DNA from: an uncultured Collinsella sp.
GTDB lineage: Bacteria; Actinomycetota; Coriobacteriia; Coriobacteriales; Coriobacteriaceae
Length of the DNA: 62,582 nt
NCBI GenBank assembly: GCA_900548255.1
Contig: URKH01000003.1
Coordinates: 1 to 62,582 of the forward strand
Reading direction: 5' to 3'
Position numbers and translations under genes: made by a program. Positions 9,468 to 18,307 of this stretch are shown one piece after another; positions within the stretch are counted from its first letter, which is position 1; each line of letters opens with the position of its first letter. Under the pieces are notes generated by a model. That model worked only from the letters and a program-made list of their open reading frames with translations. It was not told where the DNA came from and searched no databases.

Positions 9468-11312
9468 CTAGGCCTCCTTGGTCGTAGAAATAGAATCGGA
9501 CGATACTTCGACAGGTCCGCCAAAAGTACGGGCAGCTGCGGCTCCACCGGCAAGCGGAGTCGCCATCTGGGCTTTTGTGCGTCGCGGTGCCGAAACGGGA
9601 AGTTCAAAGGCAAAGCCCATCGCAAGCAAAAACCACGTAAGCGTATAGGTTGCAACCAGAGCGGCAACAAGGCCGCCCATCACGGCGCGTTGGGAAAATA
9701 CGCTACATGCAGCCACAACCAGTACTGGAACCTCGCAGGCAGAAAGCGCAAGCACACCCTGCAGGAACCCCGAGCGCCGATTGCGCGCAAGTGCCCCCGC
9801 GGTAACGCCGGCTATGCCTGGCAGCGCCAACGCCAGTGCGGCAATAATACCCGGTAGCGTCCCAGACCACACGAGCGATCCCAAAGTCGCCGTCACGCGA
9901 GCGCCCGACGCCAGCAGCGCGGCCGAAACCACGACCACAGCCCAAACCACGCCACAGACGACCGTCGCGCCGACCATCAGCGCGCGACGAACCGCACGGC
10001 CAGACGCATCCATGGGGCACGGCGTGAGCGGCTCGCCGCGGAGCGAACGACCGACATTTTGCGCATAGTGGTCACAAAACGCCGAGAGCGCCGCCTCGAC
10101 CGCCGCCGGCTCGGGACGATCTTTTTGATGGCTGGACAGACAGGCCATCACCACGTCGAACAGCTGGGCATCGACAAACGCCAGCGCATCGCGTAGCTCT
10201 TCGGAATCCGGCTCAAGCCCTAGCTGCTGGGCCTGCTCGGCCGCGGCGAGCGCCACATCGGGCTCACGACGAAGCAGCTGAGTCAAATCACAACCGGGCG
10301 CATGGGCACCAATGGGATAGTCGGGCCGCGTGTCCATCTTGAGACGGTAGGGGCTCGCGATGTCGCGCGTCTTTTTGCGCGAACCCGAGGTGCCCGAAGT
10401 GCTCGGCGCGGCTTCGTATGGCGCGACGCCGGCAATGAGCTCGTAAACCGTGCTTGCCGCGGCATAGACGTCAATCGCCGGCGACATACGCAAAGCGCGC
10501 AGATCGGGAATATCGTCGGTGAGCATCTCGGGCGGGGCGTAGGCCACCGTCGCGCGGCGCAACGTGGCATAGCGCTCGGTAAACGACGCCTTGCCGCCGG
10601 CGCCGGCCACCGCAGAGGCGGGCTCGAGCGCCAGCGACGAGCCAAAGTCGATCAAGCACAGGTCGAAGGCGCCTTCGGCAAGCTGTCGGTCGAGCGGCAG
10701 GCGCGCCGTGCGCACCATAATATTAGCGGGCGAGATATCGCGATGGACGAACCCCTCGCCTACCAAGCTCATGCGGCAGAGCAGATCGAACAGGTCGCGA
10801 CCCAAGCGCGCCGCCACGAGCGGCGACAGACGCCCGGCATCGTCCACGGCAAGGCGCGAGCGCAGGCGAGCGAGCGTCTCGCCCTCGACCCACTCCATGA
10901 CAATCGCGGGCACGCCGTCGACCTCGCCCCACCCGTACAAGCGGGGAAAGCCCTTAAGGCCCGAAAGGGCACGGTGGCATTCGTATTCCTCGCGAAACGC
11001 CGCCTTGAACTTGGTGACCAGAGCCTCGTGGGCGACATCGTCATCAAATTCGTCGCGCGTTGGCAAGATGAGCTGCTTGAGCGCCACGGCCTCGCCCTGC
11101 GCGTTGACGGCACGCGTCACGCGGCCGATACCGCCGCGGCGCATGGTGGCGTCATCGGCAAACAGCATCGTAAAACGGCGCAGGTAGGCGGGAAGCTCGT
11201 CCGTGCCCAGGGCGACGGCCGGCTCAAACCCATCGACGCGCGCCAGGCGCAGGCCCACCATGGGATCGTGGGCAAGCGATTGGCTTGTGGCGGAAACAAG
11301 ATTGGTCATCAT
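9468..11312 (-). CDS. Membrane Ser/Thr protein kinase (PknB-like fold)
   Basis: 614 residues. The kinase domain spans about residues 55-420: Gly-loop RRGGIGRV at 58-65, ATP-binding Lys in VALKQ (K79), catalytic HRDISPAN at 190-197, DFG at 222-224, and an APPEM substrate-lobe motif. The usual Lys of HRDxKPxN is Ser here, a substitution more typical of lipid/small-molecule-kinase-like branches, so activity should not be assumed. A long Lys/Arg/Ser insertion lies near SGTSGSRKKTRD. The C-terminal 180 residues contain four or five hydrophobic helices, placing the kinase at the membrane without an extracellular sensor. The ATG overlaps the stop of the upstream gene by four bases (ATGA at 11312-11309), indicating translational coupling; the FHA gene follows. 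Confidence 0.9.
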   Translation of the reverse strand: MMTNLVSATSQSLAHDPMVGLRLARVDGFEPAVALGTDELPAYLRRFTMLFADDATMRRGGIGRVTRAVNAQGEAVALKQLILPTRDEFDDDVAHEALVTKFKAAFREEYECHRALSGLKGFPRLYGWGEVDGVPAIVMEWVEGETLARLRSRLAVDDAGRLSPLVAARLGRDLFDLLCRMSLVGEGFVHRDISPANIMVRTARLPLDRQLAEGAFDLCLIDFGSSLALEPASAVAGAGGKASFTERYATLRRATVAYAPPEMLTDDIPDLRALRMSPAIDVYAAASTVYELIAGVAPYEAAPSTSGTSGSRKKTRDIASPYRLKMDTRPDYPIGAHAPGCDLTQLLRREPDVALAAAEQAQQLGLEPDSEELRDALAFVDAQLFDVVMACLSSHQKDRPEPAAVEAALSAFCDHYAQNVGRSLRGEPLTPCPMDASGRAVRRALMVGATVVCGVVWAVVVVSAALLASGARVTATLGSLVWSGTLPGIIAALALALPGIAGVTAGALARNRRSGFLQGVLALSACEVPVLVVAACSVFSQRAVMGGLVAALVATYTLTWFLLAMGFAFELPVSAPRRTKAQMATPLAGGAAAARTFGGPVEVSSDSISTTKEA

Positions 11313-12217
11313 AGAGCGATCGCCGCCACATTGTTATTGAAGTTGCTGAGCGCGACGTTATCGTCGCCGTAATGTCCGACCCATTGACACAGGTTTGTGT
11401 AGCAGCCCCAAAGGTTGGCGAATTGTCGATACCACTTTGACTGGGGAGGAAACGTCTGCCGGCCAAACTCGGCACGGATGGCAAACATGTCATTCGCCAG
11501 GGTGTCGCACGGTCCGGTATCGCCCGTGGCGTTATAGGTCGACACCACGCTATTGGCGCGGGCGACATAGCCATCGAGCATGTTGTATTTGGTCACGAGC
11601 CAACTGTGGATACTCTCCTCCTCGGCAGCTGAGAGGCCACCCGAGCCCGTGTCGCCGCCGGCGCCGCCGTCCGTCGAGCCATCACTCGAAGATCCGCCGC
11701 CAGAAGCGGAGCCCGAACCGGGACCGCCGTCCGAGCCCGCCGAACCGGTGCCAGAACCGGCCCCATCCGAGCCGCCGGGTTTACCCGCCTGCTGCGTACC
11801 CTGCTCCTTCTGCTGCTCCGCCTTGTTAACGATAGATGCCACGCTGTTGTTGGAAAGCTTCGTGATGACCTTGGTGTTGGTGAGCACGATGGTCTTGCCG
11901 TTTGCCAGCGTAATCTCGTTGTCCGATGTTTCGGGACTGTCCGCATCGTCGCCACCGAACACAACATGCGAGACCACGCTCGCCCACGCATATCCAGTTG
12001 TCGTTCCCAAGTCGCTTTTGGCCTTGCGCCCAATATGCAGCTCGCGTGCAGCATGCGCCTGCACCATGGACGGCACCGTCATGCCATAAGCCGAAACACC
12101 GGCTATGGCCAGCACGAGCGAGCAAGACAGCAGCACACACGCCCGAGGCGCCAGGCCCAGCCGGCGTCGCATGCGCACCGCGGCGCCATGCTTTGTCTGA
12201 GTGCCCCCGGGCCGCAT
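11309..12217 (-). CDS. Exported/membrane-anchored protein with Gly/Ser linker
   Basis: 302 residues from the ATG at 12217, chosen because AAGGAGA lies 6 nt upstream; a longer frame to 12406 lacks a ribosome site. A basic N-terminus (RMRRRLGLAPRA) precedes one hydrophobic segment (CVLLSCSLVLAIAGVSAYGM), a signal anchor or signal peptide. The middle includes ITLANGKTIVLTNTKVITKL, then a roughly 60-residue linker of Gly/Ser/Asp/Pro repeats. The C-terminal 100 residues are a compact domain with WLVTKYNMLDGYVARAN and three cysteines, two of them in LWGCYTNLCQW. No family was recognised. It heads the kinase-FHA operon, so it may be the sensor or a substrate presented outside the cell. Confidence 0.8.
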   Translation of the reverse strand: MRPGGTQTKHGAAVRMRRRLGLAPRACVLLSCSLVLAIAGVSAYGMTVPSMVQAHAARELHIGRKAKSDLGTTTGYAWASVVSHVVFGGDDADSPETSDNEITLANGKTIVLTNTKVITKLSNNSVASIVNKAEQQKEQGTQQAGKPGGSDGAGSGTGSAGSDGGPGSGSASGGGSSSDGSTDGGAGGDTGSGGLSAAEEESIHSWLVTKYNMLDGYVARANSVVSTYNATGDTGPCDTLANDMFAIRAEFGRQTFPPQSKWYRQFANLWGCYTNLCQWVGHYGDDNVALSNFNNNVAAIAL

Positions 12218-12231
12218 GCGTTCTCCTTCAA

Positions 12232-12257
12232 CAAAAACACGCCGCTCAGGAGCGGCG
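12232..12257 (-). terminator. Intrinsic terminator or attenuator upstream of the kinase operon
   Basis: On the minus strand CGCCGCTC/GAGCGGCG (12257-12240) with a 2-nt loop is followed by GTGTTTTTG. It lies only a few bases before the AAGGAGA ribosome site of the 12217 gene. A candidate promoter (TTGCGC, 17 nt, GATACA) reads into it from about 12305, so it may act as an attenuator. Alternatively it ends the recR transcript. Confidence 0.6.
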
Positions 12258-12460
12258 CATTCTTTCATATCCACATTTGAGTGTATCAGCGAACCCAAAA
12301 GGTTGCGCAACGAATAGGCAAATACGAGGTGCGAGCGGACCCATCCACGCGATAAGCGGATGAAAAGCAGGTTTGTTGCACAACAAATAAATGAACGCGC
12401 ACCCAATTATGAGTGCCCCGTGCGGCAGGCCGACGGGACATGCCGCGAAGCTGACGCCGC

Positions 12461-13057
12461 TTAGATCGCGCGGCGGGCCTCGATAGCGCGGCCAAGCGTA
12501 AGCTCGTCGGCATACTCCAAGTCGCCGCCCACGGGAAGGCCGCTCGCAAGACGCGATACCTCAACGCCCAATGGCTTGATGGTGCGGGCAAGGTAGCTCG
12601 CCGTGGTCTCGCCCTCAATGTTGGGATTGGTGGCGATAATGACCTCGTGGATGTCCTCGCGGCCCAGACGCGCCAGCAGCTCGCGGATATGCAGCTGCTC
12701 GGGACCGATCTTATCCATGGGGCTGATCACGCCGCCCAGCACATGGTACAGGCCATGGTAGCTGCCCGTACGCTCAATCGCCTGGACGTCGCGCGGCTCG
12801 CCCACCACGCAAATGCGAGTGGTATCGCGCATCGGGTCCTGGCAGATGGAGCACTCGTCGGCCGTGGCGTAGTTAAAGCAACGGCTACAAAAGTGAACCT
12901 CCTGCTTGACCTCCAGGATGGCCTCGGCCAGGCGGCGGGCCTCCTCGGCATCGGCCTCGAGCAGGTAATAGGCGATGCGCTGGGCCGACTTGGGACCAAT
13001 GCCCGGTAGACGACCCAGCTCATCGAGCAGTTTTTGCAGACTGTGATTCGCACTCAT
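12461..13057 (-). CDS. recR: Recombination mediator RecR
   Basis: 198 residues, the standard length. ATG at 13057 (MSANHSLQKLLDELGRLPGI); an in-frame extension to 13144 is rejected because it would run into ybaB. The N-terminal helix-hairpin-helix (LGRLPGIGPKSAQRIAYYLL) is followed by the four-Cys zinc finger CSRC...CSIC and a Toprim domain with VVGEPRDVQAIE, HVLGG and ATNPNIEGETTA. RecR helps RecFO load RecA at gaps. It follows ybaB by 13 nt, with dnaX further upstream on the same strand, the widespread dnaX-ybaB-recR order, here interrupted by a plus-strand gene. Confidence 0.97.
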   Translation of the reverse strand: MSANHSLQKLLDELGRLPGIGPKSAQRIAYYLLEADAEEARRLAEAILEVKQEVHFCSRCFNYATADECSICQDPMRDTTRICVVGEPRDVQAIERTGSYHGLYHVLGGVISPMDKIGPEQLHIRELLARLGREDIHEVIIATNPNIEGETTASYLARTIKPLGVEVSRLASGLPVGGDLEYADELTLGRAIEARRAI

Positions 13058-13070
13058 ATATATGCGTGTC

Positions 13071-13391
13071 TTAGAACGGCATGCCCGGGATGTTGAGGCC
13101 GCCGGTGATGGCGCCCATCTGCTTGTTGGCAAGCTCGTTGACACCGCGGACGGCCTCGTTGACGGCAGCCATGATCATGTCCTGCAGCATATCGACGTCC
13201 TCGGGATCGAGGGCATCGGGGTCGATGGTGAGGTTGACGAGCTCCATCTCGCCGTTAACGGTCACCTTGACCATGCCGCCGCCGGCAGAGGCGTCGACGG
13301 TCTGGGACTTAAGGTTTTCCTGCGCGGCGGCAAGCTGCTCCTGCATCTTGCGAGCCTGCTTCATCATTTGCTGCATGTTCATACCGGCCAT
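13071..13391 (-). CDS. ybaB: YbaB/EbfC nucleoid-associated protein
   Basis: 106 residues beginning MAGMNMQQMMKQARKMQEQL, the typical N-terminal helix. The core holds TVDASAGGGMVKVTVNGEME, the conserved nucleoid-protein signature, followed by ALDPEDVDMLQDMI. ATG at 13391 with AAGGAG 5 nt upstream. It binds DNA as a homodimer. Immediately upstream of recR, as in most bacteria. Confidence 0.96.
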   Translation of the reverse strand: MAGMNMQQMMKQARKMQEQLAAAQENLKSQTVDASAGGGMVKVTVNGEMELVNLTIDPDALDPEDVDMLQDMIMAAVNEAVRGVNELANKQMGAITGGLNIPGMPF

Positions 13392-13730
13392 GATGGCTCC
13401 TTTACGTGCGGCCGCGCGACAAGCTGCAAGGGCAGCCGGAGCGCGACGGGACTTTCAAACTCAAAAATCGTACCACGGCGCGGGGCAAGCAAGCGGGGCG
13501 GACACGCTACCTCAGTCGATATACATGTCCTCTAATACAAACCACGCGCAAAGATTATGCAAGGCCGAATTATGCAAGGTTGCATAATATCGCATACTCA
13601 ATCTAGTAGAGCCGAATCCGGCATTTCATGTGTGCCACTAAATAGCTAAATGCCAAACCGCTGCTCGAGGCGGAGCACATGGCGGCAGGGTATAATTTGA
13701 TTGTCATAAATTGCAATTTGGAGGTGCCCC
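13392..13730. other. Divergent intergenic region between ybaB and the 13731 gene
   Basis: About 340 nt with no gene. A TATAAT at 13691-13696 is a good -10 for the plus-strand gene starting at 13731; its -35 is weak. Around 13555-13590 the motif TTATGCAAGG occurs twice and its complement TTGCATAAT overlaps it; this may be a regulator site or part of the ybaB promoter. No RNA gene was seen. Confidence 0.5.
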
Positions 13731-14204
13731 GTGAATGTCCCAGCCGTACTCCAAAACATCCGCTCAAAACACCCCGTTGCATTTTTGCTTCTCTATCTCT
13801 TTGTCGGCTGGGCATTACTGGTTATCATCACCCATGCCATAGCCTTTGGAGCAGAGCTGCTGGTAGCCAGCTCGGACCAGCCCGTCGTCAAATGGGAGAC
13901 GACCGATGAGTGCGCCGACGGAACCCGAACCATTTACTACAACAGCCCGTCCCTCTACCAAGAGTTCAAGGTTAAGATAAAGGACTCCAAGATTGTCGAT
14001 GCCGAACTGGGCTCTTTATTTACAATCGGAGCAACCATCAACGCCGAGCAAGTCGAGTACACAGACAGTCGTGCGACGTATCGTGTCGACCTCAGCACCC
14101 TAGGACGACCGTCGCGTACCTGCCTGCTCGAATGCGAGATGCGCGGCACCACGCTACACATGTCCGAAATACAGATGCGCCCGGGCAAGGGGTTCTCTTC
14201 TTGA
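13731..14204 (+). CDS. Small membrane-anchored protein of unknown function
   Basis: 157 residues from a GTG at 13731 with GGAGGT 6 nt upstream. After MNVPAVLQNIRSKHP there is one long hydrophobic helix (about residues 17-43), then a 115-residue extracytoplasmic region rich in beta-type segments (YYNSPSLYQEFKVKIKD, TYRVDLSTLG) with three cysteines. It resembles small proteins with an FMN- or lipid-binding-like fold, but no family was recognised. It lies alone on the plus strand, its stop 22 nt short of the convergent dnaX stop. Confidence 0.75.
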   Translation: MNVPAVLQNIRSKHPVAFLLLYLFVGWALLVIITHAIAFGAELLVASSDQPVVKWETTDECADGTRTIYYNSPSLYQEFKVKIKDSKIVDAELGSLFTIGATINAEQVEYTDSRATYRVDLSTLGRPSRTCLLECEMRGTTLHMSEIQMRPGKGFSS

Positions 14205-14225
14205 GCAGTATACCCGCCTGCGCAG

Positions 14226-16694
14226 CTACTCCACCGGCTTGAAGATGGTGGACTGGCCGAAGACGCTGCGGATGAGGGCTTTGGCCTCGTCCTCGGTCTG
14301 CGGGATGCTTGGGGCTGCGCCTTGATGGCCGAAGGGGCTGCCCGCGCCGGGGTTGGACTCCCAGGGAGCCGCAGGAGCGTCCTCCTCTTTGGGGGCAGTT
14401 GCAGCGGGCTTGGGCGCGGACGCCGCACCCGGCACGTCGAACGGGGGCAGATCGTCCCCGCCGGCATCGGCAGCAAAACCGCCGACCATGACATCGTCGT
14501 AGGGAACCTGCTCGGATTCCCATGGCGCAGACGGCGCGGCGGGCTGAGCCTTGGGAGCGGATGCGCGCTCGGGCGCTCGGGGTGCGGGCTCGGTCGGGAG
14601 CTTGCCCGTGGCAGGAGCGCCGGCGGGATTGTCCGAGCGCAGCCAGGGGGCCTTGCCCAGGTCGGATGACTTGGGCGCGGGCGAGGCGGGCTTGGGCGCG
14701 GGTGTCGGAGCAGCCGGTTTGGCCGTGACGGGCTTAGGCGCCGACGGGGTCGGTGCCGCTACCGGTGCTGCTTTTGGCTGCGTCGCGCTGGCGCTCGAGG
14801 ATGCAGGGGCCGCCGAGGACACGGGTTGCGGGTCCGCAGATGCCGCAGCCCGTGCAGATGGAGAATGCTCCTCATGTTGAGGAGCCGGCGTGCCACCCCC
14901 ATCCAGGACATAGTCGACGGTACGACGACCGAAGACCGCGCAGACCGTCGGCAGGACCACCGACTGCGTATCGGCGCGACCGAGCATCTTGATGGCAAAA
15001 GTCGAACCCGCGGGGAACGAGACCGTGAGCTTGGAGCCGTCGTCGGCCGTGGCGCGAGCGTTGAGCAAAAGCCCTGCGTAGGAAGCCTGACGCGCCTTGA
15101 CACGCTCGACAACCTCGGCCCATTTGCGCTGCAGCTCTCCGGCATCCTCGACCGCGGGCGTCTCGGCAGTACCGGCGGCGGCAACCTGGGCGGCATTGTT
15201 GGACCGGGGCTTAGGTGCCGGAGCGGTGGCAGGCGCGGGGGCCGCAACGGGCTGAGGCATCGGAGCCGGCGCAGACTGAGGTGCAGGCGCTGCAGGCTTG
15301 GAAGCTGACACGGGCGCAGGCTGAGCCGCCGGAGCGGCAGCACCACGGTCCCAAGGCATACCGCCCTGGCGCGCGGACGTACCAGCGGGGGCAGCGGATG
15401 CCGCCGGAGCGGCAGCACGGACGCCCGAAATGAGCGTCGGCTGCTGGGCAGCAGCGGGTACGGATGCTGCAGGCGCGGCGGCCTGAGCAGCAGCCACGCT
15501 CGCCGGTACCGCTGCGTTGGCAACCATGGCCTCCAAACGTGCCACGCGCTCGGCCAATGCCTCAATCGTTAAATCAGCCTCGGGACGTGCCAGACGCGTG
15601 CAGGCGATCTCGAGCACCAGGCGTACGTCGCTCGCGCCCCTCATCTCCAGTGCAGCATCGTCGAGCACCGTCAGCACGCGGGCCAGGCGGTCGGCCGGAT
15701 GCCCGCCAAAGGCAGCAGCCTCAGCAGCAAGCGTCTCGGCCTGCTCGGAGCCGCCCTCAAACAGCTCGGCACGGGCGCCGGCAACGCATGCCACGTACAC
15801 GTCGCGCACGTGCGCCACCAGGTCGCGCGTCAGTTCCAGCAGATCGTTGCCTTCCTCGACCTGCGCGCGAATAAGCCCATACAGATCGGCAACATTGCGA
15901 TCGGCAATGGCGCGGGAAAACTCGCCCAGAATCTGGTCCGAAACCTCGCCTAAAAGCGAGCGGGCGTCGTCCGCATGCACAGAACCGTTGCCAAAGACGC
16001 TCAGCTGCTCCAGCGTGGAGAGCGCGTCGCGCATGCCGCCCTTGGCATGACGCGCCACGATAGCCAGCGCCTCATCGTCGTAATCGAAGCCCTCCTGCTC
16101 GCACACGTATGCCAGGCGATGCTCAATATCCTCGTTGCCGATGCGATGGAAATCGAAACGCTGGCAGCGCGAGAGGATGGTCTCCAGAATCTTTTGCGGG
16201 TCGGTGGTGCACAGCACAAAGATCACGTGTGCCGGCGGCTCCTCGAGCGTCTTGAGCAGCGCGTTAAACGCCGCCGTCGTGAGCATGTGGACCTCGTCGA
16301 TGATATAAATCTTGTACCTGCCACGCACCGGGGCAAAGTTGACGGAGTTGATGATCTCCTCGCGCACGTTGTCCACGCCCGTGCGGCTTGCGGCATCGAG
16401 CTCGTAGACGTCCGGATGGTTGCCCTCGGCAATGAGTTCGCACTCCTCGCAGGTGCCGTCGGGCATGCAGCCGCTCGCACCCTCGGCGCGCGCCGTCTCG
16501 GCATTGCGGCAGAGCAGCGCCTTGGCAAGAATACGCGCCATGGTGGTCTTGCCCGTGCCGCGCGGACCGCAAAACAGGTACGCGTGGGACAGGCGCCCCT
16601 CGGTGATGGCGTGCTCGAGCGTCGAGACGATATGCTGCTGGCCCACCACGGAGTCGAAGGTGAGCGGGCGATACTTTCGGTACAACGATTCCAT
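14226..16694 (-). CDS. dnaX: DNA polymerase III subunits gamma/tau
   Basis: 822 residues. The start MESLYRKYRPLTFDSVVGQQ at 16694 is the canonical DnaX beginning and has GGGGGAG 5-6 nt upstream; the open frame upstream to 17168 overlaps a divergent gene and is not used. Clamp-loader AAA+ features are Walker A GPRGTGKTTM, a four-Cys zinc module (CRNAET...CMPDGTCEEC), DEVHML, and the sensor LSRCQRFDF. The middle contains the gamma/tau domain III. The C-terminal 450 residues are very rich in Ala and Pro with a small folded insert (RKWAEVVERVKARQASYAGL), longer than the E. coli tau tail. No obvious slippery heptamer for gamma production was seen. Confidence 0.96.
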   Translation of the reverse strand: MESLYRKYRPLTFDSVVGQQHIVSTLEHAITEGRLSHAYLFCGPRGTGKTTMARILAKALLCRNAETARAEGASGCMPDGTCEECELIAEGNHPDVYELDAASRTGVDNVREEIINSVNFAPVRGRYKIYIIDEVHMLTTAAFNALLKTLEEPPAHVIFVLCTTDPQKILETILSRCQRFDFHRIGNEDIEHRLAYVCEQEGFDYDDEALAIVARHAKGGMRDALSTLEQLSVFGNGSVHADDARSLLGEVSDQILGEFSRAIADRNVADLYGLIRAQVEEGNDLLELTRDLVAHVRDVYVACVAGARAELFEGGSEQAETLAAEAAAFGGHPADRLARVLTVLDDAALEMRGASDVRLVLEIACTRLARPEADLTIEALAERVARLEAMVANAAVPASVAAAQAAAPAASVPAAAQQPTLISGVRAAAPAASAAPAGTSARQGGMPWDRGAAAPAAQPAPVSASKPAAPAPQSAPAPMPQPVAAPAPATAPAPKPRSNNAAQVAAAGTAETPAVEDAGELQRKWAEVVERVKARQASYAGLLLNARATADDGSKLTVSFPAGSTFAIKMLGRADTQSVVLPTVCAVFGRRTVDYVLDGGGTPAPQHEEHSPSARAAASADPQPVSSAAPASSSASATQPKAAPVAAPTPSAPKPVTAKPAAPTPAPKPASPAPKSSDLGKAPWLRSDNPAGAPATGKLPTEPAPRAPERASAPKAQPAAPSAPWESEQVPYDDVMVGGFAADAGGDDLPPFDVPGAASAPKPAATAPKEEDAPAAPWESNPGAGSPFGHQGAAPSIPQTEDEAKALIRSVFGQSTIFKPVE

Positions 16695-16809
16695 GGGTGC
16701 TCCCCCGGGTATACTGAGTCTTGTTGCCGCGACGGCCATGCGGTCGCACGGCATACTGCATTCATAATAACCCGTACGGCGAGCCCGCCGCGATAGGAGT
16801 CCAAAGAGC

Positions 16810-17535
16810 ATGGCAGACGCAGAGAGTAACCTCGTTCCCTCCGAAGCAGCCGACCAGATCGAGGTCGCGCTCGAGAAGCAGGCAGCAGCCGATAACGGCA
16901 TCCTGTACCTCAACGAGTACCAGTACGAAAACGACCTCGTCACCGACTTCGCCCGTCTGGTCGCCTCGCCCAGGCGTCGCGGCTCCCTGTATGTCGCCGC
17001 TGTGATCGCCGCGCTGCTGGGTATTGGCATGCTGGTGGCCGGCGGCAACTGGATCAAGTTCGGCATCGTGCTGATCGTGTTCGGCGCCTTTTTGGCCTGG
17101 TGGAGCAAAAACCTGCACCACACGCTCGCCCGCGACTTTATCGATGCCGTCGAGGCCGACGAGTCCATGGGCGGCCGCTATCGCCGCGTCGCCGCCAACG
17201 AGACCGGCCTGATGGTCTGGGGCAAGAGCGGCAAATCGCAGTTCTTCCCGTTTGAGAAGCTCGACCACGTGCTCGACGGCGAGCGCATCTTTGTGGCCAT
17301 GTTCGCCGACCAGGGCGTGACGATCCCTAAGGACACCTTTGTTCGCGGCGATGCCGAGCAGTTTGGCCCCTTCCTGAAGGCGCGCATCAACAAAAAGCTC
17401 CGCATCGAGACCAAAAAGAAGAAAATGAAGACCGAGAGGGCCGCAGCCGAGGCCAAGCAGGGCGACAAGGCCGACAAGCCTCAGGACAACAAGGGCAAGC
17501 AGCGCAAGCAGAAGAAGAGCAAGAAGAAGCGGTAG
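16810..17535 (+). CDS. Membrane protein with YcxB-like architecture
   Basis: 241 residues, divergent from dnaX (115 nt apart). After a 50-residue acidic N-terminus (LYLNEYQYENDLVTDFARLV) come two adjacent membrane helices (YVAAVIAALLGIGMLVAGG and FGIVLIVFGAFLAWW). A cytoplasmic domain follows with TGLMVWGKSGKSQFFPFEKL and FVAMFADQGVTIPKDTF, a pattern seen in YcxB/PH-like membrane proteins. The last 50 residues are almost entirely Lys, Arg, Gln and Ala, likely disordered and nucleic-acid- or lipid-binding. The function is unknown. A weak GTCCCG/CGGGAC hairpin follows the stop. Confidence 0.8.
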   Translation: MADAESNLVPSEAADQIEVALEKQAAADNGILYLNEYQYENDLVTDFARLVASPRRRGSLYVAAVIAALLGIGMLVAGGNWIKFGIVLIVFGAFLAWWSKNLHHTLARDFIDAVEADESMGGRYRRVAANETGLMVWGKSGKSQFFPFEKLDHVLDGERIFVAMFADQGVTIPKDTFVRGDAEQFGPFLKARINKKLRIETKKKKMKTERAAAEAKQGDKADKPQDNKGKQRKQKKSKKKR

Positions 17536-17638
17536 GGTCGGCCGACACCGAAGGCGCCCGTCCCGCGTCATTCCGGGACAAAGCGCGCGGAACCGAGCGC
17601 GAGCACCGCCGATGGACCCATCTCGCCGAGCTCTCGAG

Positions 17639-18307
17639 CTATTTCACATCAAACCTAAAGAGCCTTCGCTCCGGCAGATCGGTCATCTTCATCGTATAAG
17701 TCCCAGGAAACGCCTTCTCAAAACGGACGGTTTCGTAATCTTCAAAGTAGTCGTTGGTATTTTGCATCATAAACGGGACAAGCAACTCGTTCTCTGCCCC
17801 CACCTGCACGGCAAATGCTGGAGACCCGCCTAAAACCGGCATCGCCTGACAAATTAAATCCGTATTGACCACAAAGTCGTAATTTGGAGAAGACTCTGGC
17901 ACAAGATGCCAAAGGTACGTTTTGATTCCACCGTCTTCGTTATCCCTGTTCCGCACGCGCATTTTAACCGCAATGACGCACTTACAATTAGCGTCCTTCA
18001 GGCTCGTCTCAACATTCACGTCTCCGTATTTTGAATAGTCGTCATGAGACCGTCTAAGATATTCCCGTGGCGTCATCAACGCCGCATCATCCACGCAGAA
18101 TGAATATCCCGAAGTTGGGCTGTCCTTCGAACCAAAGTATGCACCGTCCATCGAAAGCCATTTCCCCGCAGGATAATACTTCTCAGGAATCACCGTTCTA
18201 TTGGCGTTAACAGCGCTTATCCTTGCACCAACCGCACCAATTACAGCGCAACCGCAGAGCGCGAGCGCGGATCTCCTCGTCAAAAGAGCCGATTCCATCT
18301 CACTCAC
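17639..18307 (-). CDS. Exported protein with Tat-like signal, accessory to ABC transporter
   Basis: About 222 residues. A GTG at 18307 overlaps the stop of the ATPase gene (GTGA); an ATG three codons on (18298) is the alternative. The N-terminus has LLTRRSALALCGCAVIGAVG: a twin-Arg motif, hydrophobic stretch and cysteines, suggesting Tat export or a lipoprotein. The mature part contains YYPAGKWLSMDGAYFGSKD, TPREYLRRSHDDYSKYG and a beta-rich C-terminus (LVPFMMQNTND, AFPGTYTMKMTDLPERR). No family was recognised. As the last gene of an ABC transporter operon it may be a ligand-binding or immunity lipoprotein. GC content is lower than the dnaX/recR block. Confidence 0.75.
   Translation of the reverse strand: MSEMESALLTRRSALALCGCAVIGAVGARISAVNANRTVIPEKYYPAGKWLSMDGAYFGSKDSPTSGYSFCVDDAALMTPREYLRRSHDDYSKYGDVNVETSLKDANCKCVIAVKMRVRNRDNEDGGIKTYLWHLVPESSPNYDFVVNTDLICQAMPVLGGSPAFAVQVGAENELLVPFMMQNTNDYFEDYETVRFEKAFPGTYTMKMTDLPERRLFRFDVK

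Noticed and set aside
8376..9857. A 493-codon plus-strand frame across the FHA and kinase genes
   Set aside because: It lies opposite two well-supported genes, is rich in Arg/His/Gly with no domain, and reflects third-position GC bias.
16695..17168. N-terminal extension of dnaX
   Set aside because: The canonical DnaX start with a strong ribosome site is at 16694; the extension is antisense to the divergent membrane protein.
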